DNA of 64,000 nucleotides from Acidobacteriota bacterium (GTDB taxonomy: Bacteria > Acidobacteriota > Vicinamibacteria > Vicinamibacterales > Vicinamibacteraceae): assembly GCA_020845575.1 (NCBI GenBank), contig JADLFL010000035.1:62001-126000 (forward strand). Direction: 5' to 3'. Within the stretch, counting starts at the first letter, position 1, and each line of letters begins with the position of its first letter. Below the pieces are notes generated by a model, which ran no database searches, had not been told where the DNA came from, and was given only the letters and a program-made list of their open reading frames with translations. Shown here in pieces: positions 52,012 through 59,761 of this stretch. The position numbers and the translations under genes were made by a program.

Positions 52012-53592
52012 CTACGCGTAGAAGTCCGGCAGTTCTCCTCCGGGGAGCGCCGAAGCAGCAGCAGGATACCGGGGAACGCACTCGGCTCCGTCGAAGAATG
52101 CAACTCCAGCTGCGTGCATCCCGGCGAACGCTGGATCCGTAGCTACAGCCGGCGCGGGAAGCCACCCATTCCGGTTGGCTTCGTAGGCAAGAAGCCAATG
52201 TTCAGAGCCTAGAGCCTGCGGATCGGCCGCCAACGTGGACCACTTCGTCTTGTCGATGCCGCCAGGGCCGAACAAGCCTTGTGACTCCGCGTACATGGCC
52301 AGCAGCGCCACAACGTCGTCGTCCATGCCACTGACGGCGTTGAGGGCATCGGCGCTCAAGGAGAGCTTCCACGCGCAGACCGCCCAGAGGGCCCAAGCCA
52401 CCTCGCTGCCTTGCCCACGGGGAGCGTGGCGCAGCACGATACTTTCGCAGACCTCTGCCAGTGGCACCTTGCTGACGGCATTCCCTGTCGCCACGGAGAC
52501 CTGGTGGAGCGTGCCGAGAACCGTTGGAAGCGTCGAGGAATCTGCGGATGCGGCGCCAAGTAGACAATTCTGGAACGTCCGCCAAGCTCCCGCACTCACG
52601 TCGAGCGACCGGACTCGCGCGACTGCATACTTGAGAACGGAATCTTCTGGGTATGAGGCCGCTGCGTCGAAGGCAAGGCTGAACAATGCTACGAGATCGT
52701 TGCGCTGGGCGGTCGGATGGCCAGAGTCTCGAAGCCGGAAGCGCGACACGTCAGACGCCCAGCGACCATCCAGAGCTTGCGGCAGCTCCTGTATCCCGGT
52801 CTTCCTTGGGTTGAGCGCCAGCTCGTACTCGGAAAGGACGCCCTGGATATCCGCTAGCACCTGTTCGCCGTCGCGGAGCGTCGCGAAAGGAAGCTCGTAG
52901 TCGTCGACGTAGCGGAACCCGCGAATGAGCCCCTTGCATCGAGTCACCAGGAGGTCGTCGGCAGCCGCAAGTACCATTTCGGCGACCACCAGCGATGCAT
53001 CTGGCCCGATCGGCACGCCGTGCGTCTGGCCGTCGTTCATGGCGCTCAGCGCTTTATCGATCTTGTTGCCGAGCAAGTGCGCGCCCTTGTTCTTCGTCGT
53101 CAGCGCGGTCTTTGCCTGCTGCTTGCCGTGCAAGGCCCAGGGAACCGCGTGGGTATAGAGCGACGGGTAGAACTGGCTGATGTCCGTCTTCAGCAGGTAC
53201 CGGGCGGCTCGCCTCCGAAGGGCCCGCAGCCGCGGCAACTCGGCGTAACGATAGCGGGGAACGATCGCCCGAGGACTGGACTTCATCACGTAGGGTCGGC
53301 TTGCCGACAGGCGATGGGTCCATGTCAGAGCCCTGATGGCTGTCCAGTTCGACACGAGCAGGTCAGCAAGGCGGTAGTACGAGAGCGGATTCGGGATGCC
53401 AAGCGGGCGACGAAGGCCACCAGGACGAGCGAGGTTGTGCCTGACGCAGCGCGTCCAGCGGGCCTTGCCCCACTGGCCCGCGTGAGCTGGCGCATAGGCC
53501 GCGAAGTCCGCCGTCTTGAACGGTGGGGGCAACTCGCGCGGGAAGTAGCCCTTCTCGAGCAACTCGGCGAGCGTCGCTGGACGTGGCGGCAT
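52012..53592 (-). CDS. Reverse transcriptase of a probable defence (DRT/UG-type) system
   Basis: A 526-residue protein. Motif A is YLLKTDISQFYPSLY (Asp137), motif B THGVPIGPDAS (191-200), motif C GFRYVDDY (YVDD 228-231), and motif D LALNPRKTGIQELPQ. RRPLGIPNPLSYYRLADLLV precedes them. No group II intron domains (maturase X, endonuclease) are present; the C-terminal 270 residues are helical and unassigned. This layout fits the unknown-group reverse transcriptases that act against phage. The exact group is unresolved. A PIN-like gene follows 13 bases downstream. Confidence 0.85.
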   Translation of the reverse strand: MPPRPATLAELLEKGYFPRELPPPFKTADFAAYAPAHAGQWGKARWTRCVRHNLARPGGLRRPLGIPNPLSYYRLADLLVSNWTAIRALTWTHRLSASRPYVMKSSPRAIVPRYRYAELPRLRALRRRAARYLLKTDISQFYPSLYTHAVPWALHGKQQAKTALTTKNKGAHLLGNKIDKALSAMNDGQTHGVPIGPDASLVVAEMVLAAADDLLVTRCKGLIRGFRYVDDYELPFATLRDGEQVLADIQGVLSEYELALNPRKTGIQELPQALDGRWASDVSRFRLRDSGHPTAQRNDLVALFSLAFDAAASYPEDSVLKYAVARVRSLDVSAGAWRTFQNCLLGAASADSSTLPTVLGTLHQVSVATGNAVSKVPLAEVCESIVLRHAPRGQGSEVAWALWAVCAWKLSLSADALNAVSGMDDDVVALLAMYAESQGLFGPGGIDKTKWSTLAADPQALGSEHWLLAYEANRNGWLPAPAVATDPAFAGMHAAGVAFFDGAECVPRYPAAASALPGGELPDFYA

Positions 53593-53719
53593 CGGTTCTC
53601 CATGTTTCGGCCAGGGTGAATGGACGCATCAGCTTAGCCTGTCACGGTGGTAAGGAATATCGCCGGCGCTGCGTTCAACTTCTCAGGAGACATCAGGTGC
53701 CTCCCGAGGAGCCGAGACG

Positions 53720-54739
53720 ATGTACTCGCCCGCGAGAGACCGTGCTCAGGAACGCATCAATGCCCTGAAGATGGGGTTCCGCTTCACGGAGCGGCAGGCG
53801 CGGTTCCTCGTGACAGTGCTCCAACACTCCGGCGTGTTCATGGGCCGGCACTACGCCGCCTTCGCTGGCATCACCCACGGACAGAAGGTCCACGACTTTC
53901 TGGAACGGCTGCTGGCCGCTCGGTTCGCCACGGCGTTTCGCGTCGGCCGCACCGGGCGCACGCGCATCTTCCACGTCCACCACAAGCCGCTCTACGCGGC
54001 GGTTGGCGACCCGGAGAACCGCAATCGGAAGCCCGTCGCGCTCGGCCGCGCCATCGAGCGGATGATGCTGCTCGACGCCGTGCTGGCCGAGCGTGAGTTC
54101 CTCTGGCTCGGCACCGAGCGCGACAAGTACGCGCACTTCGTGATGCTGCTGCAGGGGAGGCTCCAGAACGACGAGCTTCCGCGGCTGGTGTTCTTCAAGG
54201 ACGCGCTCGATCAGACGGTCCGCTACTTCCCCGACAAGCTGCCGATCGGCGTAGAGCCAGAGACCGAGCGCCACGTGTTCGTGTTCCTCGCCGCCGACGG
54301 CTCGCCGATGGACTTCCGGCAGTTCCTGTTACGGCACGCGGAGCTGCTCAGGGCGCTCCGAAGCTGGACGATCCGCGTCCTGTTGCCGCGCGAACGGGCG
54401 GCCCTGCGAGACATCTACGTGGCGGCCGTCTACGACCAGCTCGCGCGTCCGCTGCCGCTCTCGTACCGGGACGATCTGCGCGCGAGTTGCGAGCGTCGGC
54501 GCGACGGACGACCACCAGGCCGGATCGGCATGGACCCGCCCACGTCGAGCGTCCGCATGCCGAGCGGGCCAGCCCTAACCGCGCTCTACCGCCGCTGGCT
54601 CGAGGTCGGCAATACCGTCGTGACCGATGTGACGTCGTCGATTATTGGCGACGCGCTCCAGAGCGGCCGAGGCACCGTCGAGTGCGTGGTCCTCTCGCAC
54701 GCCTATGCCCATCTCTCCTCCCTGGCTGGCACGTCGTGA
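53720..54739 (+). CDS. Winged-helix protein of a mobile element, function unknown
   Basis: A 339-residue protein. The N-terminus (RFTERQARFLVTVLQHSGVF, HDFLERLLAARFATAFRVG) looks like a winged helix similar to replication-relaxation proteins of mobilisable elements. The rest (YVAAVYDQLARPLPLSYRDD) has no assigned domain. It sits between the reverse transcriptase and the xis-int module. It may take part in element replication or transfer; this is inference from position. Confidence 0.55.
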   Translation: MYSPARDRAQERINALKMGFRFTERQARFLVTVLQHSGVFMGRHYAAFAGITHGQKVHDFLERLLAARFATAFRVGRTGRTRIFHVHHKPLYAAVGDPENRNRKPVALGRAIERMMLLDAVLAEREFLWLGTERDKYAHFVMLLQGRLQNDELPRLVFFKDALDQTVRYFPDKLPIGVEPETERHVFVFLAADGSPMDFRQFLLRHAELLRALRSWTIRVLLPRERAALRDIYVAAVYDQLARPLPLSYRDDLRASCERRRDGRPPGRIGMDPPTSSVRMPSGPALTALYRRWLEVGNTVVTDVTSSIIGDALQSGRGTVECVVLSHAYAHLSSLAGTS

Positions 54740-55594
54740 CGGTAGACCATGAGGGGGATGAACTCCTGGGGCAGCTTCATCCCCCCGACCAGTTCGCACA
54801 CGGAGCCGCGAATACGGAGGATGAGCCGATCTCCGTCGTCCTCACGCTACAAGAAGGCCCGCAGCTGCTGCAGGTTGCAGCGAACAGGCTGGACGCAACG
54901 CGGCGGCGTTCTTTGCCGCAGCCCATGACCCGCGCGCAGAACCGAGATGAAGACAGGGCGTGAGCGACCCCCCGATTTCAGCCGCTGGCCCGAAAGAGCC
55001 GCGGCCCCGGAGGGTCGCTCACGCCCCGCGTGTCGGGGAGCTGAGTGTGCGCGGCGTCGGGCCGCTGGAAGCAGGAGCGACGAGCCCGCATCGCGGGCCA
55101 TGTGCTGGTCGCGTTCAGCGTGCGGCCGCTGCCGCCGAAGGATATGCGCGTCGTCTGTAAGGTTTGGCCCGCCGCCTGCGTTCATCTGAGTAGAGCCCGC
55201 TGACCGCAAGCAGACCACACGCACGCTCCGACACATGATTCTCGGGGCGTGCTCGGCGCGGTCAAGGCTCCGCTCGCTTCGCTCGCCGCGTGCGCGTCCC
55301 GCGCACATCCGCCCGACCACGCGGCCTTGACCGCACCTCCGCGCGCCCTGGTCTGGCACTTGTCGGAGCGCGCGGATGACTGCGTCCGGGCCGAGGACGC
55401 TCCTGTAAGGACGGACATCGCGTCCGTTCGCCGGCACGCGCAACGCGTCCCGGTCGATGTCGGCTCATCGCCGGCATCAGCGCTGACACCACACTGCCGG
55501 ACGCTCAGCGCGTCCACTCACCGCAGCGCAACTTCCAATCCACGTCAACTGGCTTGCCCGCACCGCAGCACGCGGTGTGGGTCGGAGGTTCGCC
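54740..55594 (+). other. Non-coding stretch with strong inverted repeats
   Basis: No convincing gene on either strand; open frames here change composition and lack ribosome sites. It contains a perfect 15-base inverted repeat GGGCGTGAGCGACCC (54956-54970)/(55012-55026); a 6-base hairpin GCCCGC-ATC-GCGGGC (55084-55098); and an 11-base repeat GCGGTCAAGGC (55258-55268)/(55324-55334) enclosing TGCGCG-TCC-CGCGCA. These could be a replication or transfer origin, a structured RNA, or att accessory sites. Confidence 0.5.
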
Positions 55595-55828
55595 ATGAAC
55601 GTTCAGTCGACCACGCGTGCACGCGCGGCCAACGACAACGACTGGCCCGTGCTCCTCACCGTCGACGAGGCCGCCGCGCTACTCCGCACGACCCGACGCG
55701 CGATGTACGCGATGGTCGAACGGCGCCAGTTGCCCGGCGTCGTCCGCATCCGTCGTCGGGTGCTCTTCCGCACGGAGGCACTGCTAGACTGGGTGGACCA
55801 GAAGTCCGCGCCATTGCCGAAGGAGTGA
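55595..55828 (+). CDS. Excisionase-like helix-turn-helix protein
   Basis: A 77-residue protein from ATG 55595 with GGAGG six bases upstream. The MerR/excisionase-type domain is LLTVDEAAALLRTTRRAMYA, then MVERRQLPGVVRIRRRVLFR. Such proteins bend DNA at att sites and favour excision. It is six bases upstream of the integrase gene, so both are likely co-expressed. Confidence 0.85.
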   Translation: MNVQSTTRARAANDNDWPVLLTVDEAAALLRTTRRAMYAMVERRQLPGVVRIRRRVLFRTEALLDWVDQKSAPLPKE

Positions 55829-55834
55829 ACGGCG

Positions 55835-56944
55835 ATGAGCGTGAACATCAGACGGCATCCCCGCGGCGGTTGGGACGTGGACATCAGCGTCCTGCTTCCG
55901 TCCGGGGATCGGCATCGTGAACGGCGCAAGCTGGGCGCGAGCTGCTCGAAGACAACGGCCAGGGAGTGGGCCGAGCGGCGGGAGCGAGAGCTCCTGCTGA
56001 CGGGCCCGAAGACACGGAAGGAGGTGCCGACGCTGGAAGCGTTCGCGCCGCGGTTCATCGAAGGCTACGCGCGCGCAAACCAACAGAAGCCGAGCGGGAT
56101 CGCAGCCAAGCAGTCGATTCTGCGGTTGCACCTGATCTCGACGCTCGGTGCCCGATCGCTCGACGCGATCAGCAACGAGCAGGTGCAGCGGTTGAAGTTG
56201 GGCCTGCACGACAAGTCGCCGAAGACGGTCAACAACGTGCTGAGCGTTCTCAGCGTGCTGTTGAAGCAGGCGGTGGAATGGGGCGTGCTGGAGAAGATGC
56301 CCTGCTCGATTCGCCTGATGCGGGTGACGCGCACGGACGCCGCGTTTCACGACTTCGAGGCGTACGAGCGGTTGCTGGACGCGGCGCAAACGATCGACCC
56401 GCGCAGCTACCTGATCGCGCTCCTCGGTGGCGAAGCGGGACTACGGGCGGGCGAGATCGTGGCCCTCGAATGGGCCGACGTCGATCTCGAGCGACGGCAG
56501 ATTCGGGTGCGGCACTCGGATTGGTGCGGTGAACTGACGGCGCCGAAGAACGGGCGCATTCGGTTCGTTGGGATGACCGAACGGTTGGCAGCGGCGATTC
56601 GCCAGCAGCGGCATCTCCGAAGCCGTCGCGTCCTCTGCAAGGACGACGGCACACCGCTCACGCGGCAAGGCGCTTGGTCACGTATTCGCTATGCGGCCAA
56701 GCGGGCAAAGGTGCCGACCGGCGTTCACATCCTGCGTCACACGTTCTGCTCGCACCTGGCGATGCAGGGCGCGCCGATGCGAGGCGTGCAGGAGCTCGTC
56801 GGACACCAGAGCCTGGCGATGACGCAGCGGTACTCGCACCTGACGCCGGCGTCGCTCGACTCGACGATCAGACTGCTCGACAACCGGCCGATCCGTCGCG
56901 CGGTTGGAGACAATCTGGAGACGCCAGAGGGTCGAAACTCGTAG
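55835..56944 (+). CDS. int: Tyrosine integrase
   Basis: A 369-residue site-specific recombinase. An SAM-like core-binding domain (about 65-165) precedes the catalytic domain with all residues: Arg204 in GLRAGEI, Lys238 in APKNGR, His298 and Arg301 in HILRHTF, His324 in GHQSLAMT, and nucleophile Tyr333 in QRYSHL. The gene ends 24 bases before the tRNA-Gln 3' end, the standard position for a tRNA-targeting island. It should recombine the sites at 39503 and 56969, and perhaps the other copies. Confidence 0.93.
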   Translation: MSVNIRRHPRGGWDVDISVLLPSGDRHRERRKLGASCSKTTAREWAERRERELLLTGPKTRKEVPTLEAFAPRFIEGYARANQQKPSGIAAKQSILRLHLISTLGARSLDAISNEQVQRLKLGLHDKSPKTVNNVLSVLSVLLKQAVEWGVLEKMPCSIRLMRVTRTDAAFHDFEAYERLLDAAQTIDPRSYLIALLGGEAGLRAGEIVALEWADVDLERRQIRVRHSDWCGELTAPKNGRIRFVGMTERLAAAIRQQRHLRSRRVLCKDDGTPLTRQGAWSRIRYAAKRAKVPTGVHILRHTFCSHLAMQGAPMRGVQELVGHQSLAMTQRYSHLTPASLDSTIRLLDNRPIRRAVGDNLETPEGRNS

Positions 56945-56968
56945 GTTGTTCGGGTAGAACGGGTTAAG

Positions 56969-57042
56969 TGGCTGGGAGGCAGGGATTCGAACCCCGATAC
57001 TCGCGTCCAGAGCGCGATGTCCTACCGTTGAACGACCTCCCA
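56969..57042 (-). tRNA. tRNA-Gln (anticodon CTG), island integration site
   Basis: On the minus strand: acceptor arm TGGGAGG pairs with CCTCCCA, D arm GTTC/GGAC, anticodon arm TCGCG/CGCGA with loop CTCTGGA (anticodon CTG, decoding CAG), T arm CGGGG/CCCTG with loop TTCGAAT, then G73 and an encoded CCA. The 3' end (56969-56991 on the plus strand) is the sequence duplicated at 26017, 28538 and 39503. Confidence 0.92.
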
Positions 57043-57198
57043 GCAGAGGACGGCAGGTGCCGAAGAACCCCCAGTGTAGCAACCCGGCGCGGTTCAGGGC
57101 AACCCGCTGGCCGGGGCGTACTCCCCGGGGGTGAAATCGACTGCCCATTCCGAGGATCGCGTAGGCTGACGCAGGGGGTGGAAGTGTCCGAAGAGCCC

Positions 57199-57729
57199 AT
57201 GCCGCGGGTGCGCTATCAGGTGGCCTCGAGCCTCGACGGCTTCATCGCGGCAGAGGACGGCAACTACGACTGGATCCCGATGGATCCGGCCATCGACTTC
57301 GGCGCCTTGTTCGCACAGTTCGACACGCTCGTCATGGGTCGCAAGACGTTCGAGACGATGCAGGCCTACGAGGGTGGCGGCAGCGATGCGGGCGTGTACG
57401 GCAAGGAGACCTACGTCTTCTCCACGACGCTCGACGCGAATGCGCACCCGAACATTCACATGGTGCGCGGCGACATCACCGGCGTCATCGCCACGCTGCG
57501 CGCGCAGCGCGGCCGCAAGGACATCTGGCTGTTCGGCGGCGGCAACCTGTTCCGCCAGTGCATCGATCTCGGCCTGGTGGACTCGGTCGAAGTCGCCGTC
57601 GTGCCGGTGCTGCTCGGCTCGGGCATTCCGCTGCTCCCCAAGGGGTCGCGCGTGACGTTGGCGCTGACCGGACAACGGACGTACGAGGGAAGCGGGACGG
57701 TGCTGCTCGAGTACGCGGTTAAACGGTAA
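57199..57729 (+). CDS. Dihydrofolate reductase-like (RibD C-terminal) protein
   Basis: A 176-residue reductase. RYQVASSLDGFIAAEDGNYD is the N-terminal motif, LVMGRKTFETMQ the NADPH-binding helix, and DIWLFGGGNLFRQCIDLGLV the second cofactor site. These proteins resemble DHFR and RibD but usually have unknown substrates. Start is ATG 57199; GTG 57184, with a G-rich site upstream, is an alternative. It is the first chromosomal gene right of the tRNA. Confidence 0.88.
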   Translation: MPRVRYQVASSLDGFIAAEDGNYDWIPMDPAIDFGALFAQFDTLVMGRKTFETMQAYEGGGSDAGVYGKETYVFSTTLDANAHPNIHMVRGDITGVIATLRAQRGRKDIWLFGGGNLFRQCIDLGLVDSVEVAVVPVLLGSGIPLLPKGSRVTLALTGQRTYEGSGTVLLEYAVKR

Positions 57730-57758
57730 GCGCTCACGAACGGCATCCGGCAGGCGCG

Positions 57759-58466
57759 TCATCGCTTCTTCGCGGCGCGCTTCAGGACCGCACGCGTGGC
57801 GACCGGCCCTCGCAGATCGCGGCTCGCATCCTTCCCCACCCATCTGGCACCCGCGTCATCCGGCGCCGCCAGCCTGGTGGCCACGGCCAGTGCGGCGCGA
57901 TGCAGCGCGGGACGGCGACGACCTGCCGTGCGCAGCGCCCAGCTGACGCCCTTGCGCACGAGATCGCGCGCATCGTCTGCAGCGGCTTCGATGAGCGGCA
58001 GCCGATCGAGAAAGCAGGCGTCAGGCGCTGCCTTGTCGTGTACGGCAAGGCTGGCCATCAACGCGAACGCGGCGCGCCGCACGAACTCCTGCCTGGCCGA
58101 CGCCCAGCGGTCGACGCAGCGCCACGCATGCGGCGTCCTGTCCAAGAGCGCGAAGCACCGCGTGTCGCACACGGCCCAGTTGTCGAAGTCGCGCACCCAC
58201 CGATCCATCTGCGCCGCTGTCACCTTCGCCGGTTCGTCGACGTATGCCGCAAGCAGCTTGGCCTCGTGGATGCCCGAGCCCCAGAGTTCGGCAGCAAGCG
58301 CATGGTTGCAGCCAAGGCCTCCGGCCACCTTCTGGATGTTGGCCATCGAGACGCCGAGCGGACGCGACGCAGCGATGCCAAAGCGCTGGAGATTCGCCAG
58401 ATCCTTCGGCGTGGCAGCCGCCGCGAGGCGCGCGAGGACGTCGGCAAGCACGGGAGCGGCCTGCAT
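57759..58466 (-). CDS. AlkD-like DNA alkylation repair protein
   Basis: A 235-residue HEAT-repeat protein. MANIQKVAGGLGCNHALAAE, GIHEAKLLAAYVDEPAKVT, DRWVRDFDNWAVCDTRCFAL and LVRKGVSWALRTAGRR match the DNA alkylation repair family (PF08713). AlkD members excise or recognise alkylated bases without base flipping; this one could have lost catalysis, since several remote relatives have. A hydrolase gene ends just upstream on the same strand. Confidence 0.85.
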   Translation of the reverse strand: MQAAPVLADVLARLAAAATPKDLANLQRFGIAASRPLGVSMANIQKVAGGLGCNHALAAELWGSGIHEAKLLAAYVDEPAKVTAAQMDRWVRDFDNWAVCDTRCFALLDRTPHAWRCVDRWASARQEFVRRAAFALMASLAVHDKAAPDACFLDRLPLIEAAADDARDLVRKGVSWALRTAGRRRPALHRAALAVATRLAAPDDAGARWVGKDASRDLRGPVATRAVLKRAAKKR

Positions 58467-58472
58467 TGCTCC

Positions 58473-59534
58473 CTACCGCTCCGTCGCCTTCAGCAGCGCC
58501 GCGAGGTGCGCCTTCCAGAGCACGGCTTTGGTGTGGGTACCGTGGCCCACTGTCTCGTCGCTCAGGGGCAGGACTATTGCCGAGCCGCGCTTCACGCGTG
58601 GAATCGCGCGTTCGAGGATCCGGAGCTCGGGCGGGTTGATGATGTCGTCGGCTGAATTGATCGCGACCAGTGGCGCCACGATCTTCTCGAGTCCGGGCTC
58701 AGGGTCGTAGTCGCGCGAGGCTTCGATCGCGTAGAGGATATCGTTGGCATCGCCCGTCTTCACGTAAGCATCGACATACGTGTCCAGCACGCGATCCGCG
58801 TCGGCGAGCGTGGGGGCCGCGGCCTGACGGATGATCGGATTGCTCCCGGCCAGCCACAGCATCTGCGCCACGGTCCGAAGCCCCTGCGGCTGCGACGTGT
58901 AGTCGCCGCCCTGCCAGCTCGGGTCCGTGCGAATGGCATCGATGGCCACGCGACGCCACGCCCTGTTGCGTCCGGATATCTGATCGGGCAGGCTCGCGAG
59001 CGGCATCAGCGCGTCCATGGATTCGGGGTAGCGCTCGCCCCAGACCCACGTGTGCATGCCGCCCATCGACGTCCCCATGACGAGGCGCAACCGGCCCGCG
59101 CCGAGCCCCTCCGTCATCAGCCTGTAGTGCGCGCGCACCATGTCGCCATAGCCGTACCTCGGGAACGTCGCGCGCAGGCCGTCGCTCGGCTTGCTCGACT
59201 TACCATGTCCGATCGCATCAGGAAGCACGACGAAATGGCGCGCGGCGTCGAGCGGCTGCCCGGGCCCGAACAACTCGCCCGCGAAGTTCTCGCCGATGAA
59301 CTGTGCGCCTGACCCACCCGTGCCATGCATCACGATGACGGCGTTGGCGACCTTGCCCGCGGCATCGCGCTGCGGCGTACCCACGGTACGGTAGTGCAGA
59401 CGCAACTGGGGCAGCACCTCTCCCGAATCGAAACGGAAGTCGCTGATGACGAAATCGGCTTCGACGATTGTCGGTGTCTGCGCCGCTGCCACACGGGCCG
59501 TCAGCGACAGGACGAGCAGGAGGCGGACAAGCAT
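58473..59534 (-). CDS. Secreted alpha/beta hydrolase (homoserine acetyltransferase-like fold)
   Basis: A 353-residue protein from ATG 59534 with signal peptide MLVRLLLVLSLTARVAAAQ. The nucleophile Ser is in VMGTSMGGMHTW, the acid Asp in INSADDIINPPE and the His in TVGHGTHTK. The oxyanion region is IVMHGTGGSGAQF. It resembles MetX-type hydrolases, but the signal peptide argues for a periplasmic esterase rather than methionine synthesis. The next gene starts six bases on. Confidence 0.87.
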   Translation of the reverse strand: MLVRLLLVLSLTARVAAAQTPTIVEADFVISDFRFDSGEVLPQLRLHYRTVGTPQRDAAGKVANAVIVMHGTGGSGAQFIGENFAGELFGPGQPLDAARHFVVLPDAIGHGKSSKPSDGLRATFPRYGYGDMVRAHYRLMTEGLGAGRLRLVMGTSMGGMHTWVWGERYPESMDALMPLASLPDQISGRNRAWRRVAIDAIRTDPSWQGGDYTSQPQGLRTVAQMLWLAGSNPIIRQAAAPTLADADRVLDTYVDAYVKTGDANDILYAIEASRDYDPEPGLEKIVAPLVAINSADDIINPPELRILERAIPRVKRGSAIVLPLSDETVGHGTHTKAVLWKAHLAALLKATER

Positions 59535-59761
59535 GGCGCATCGTGCCACAACCGCGACAGGCGTGCTGGTAGGCGTTGCCGGACGATGCCGAACAAGACG
59601 CGACAAGACCGCTGCGGTAACGGGCCACCGGCAACAGGCGACGGCTCAGCCTCATGGACACCGACGCCCACGACGCCGGCCCGCACGAATCCGGCCCCTG
59701 CACCTGCGCAAGCCGTGGCTGTCGCCGCAGGCCACGAGCCGTAAGCCATGCCCCGCGCGCG

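Noticed and set aside
52202..52585. Frames inside the reverse transcriptase gene on either strand
   Set aside because: Shadows of the real frame; no family motifs.
54847..55443. Long minus-strand open frame in the structured stretch
   Set aside because: Arg-rich, no ribosome site, interrupted in composition by inverted repeats; GC-rich DNA gives such frames by chance.
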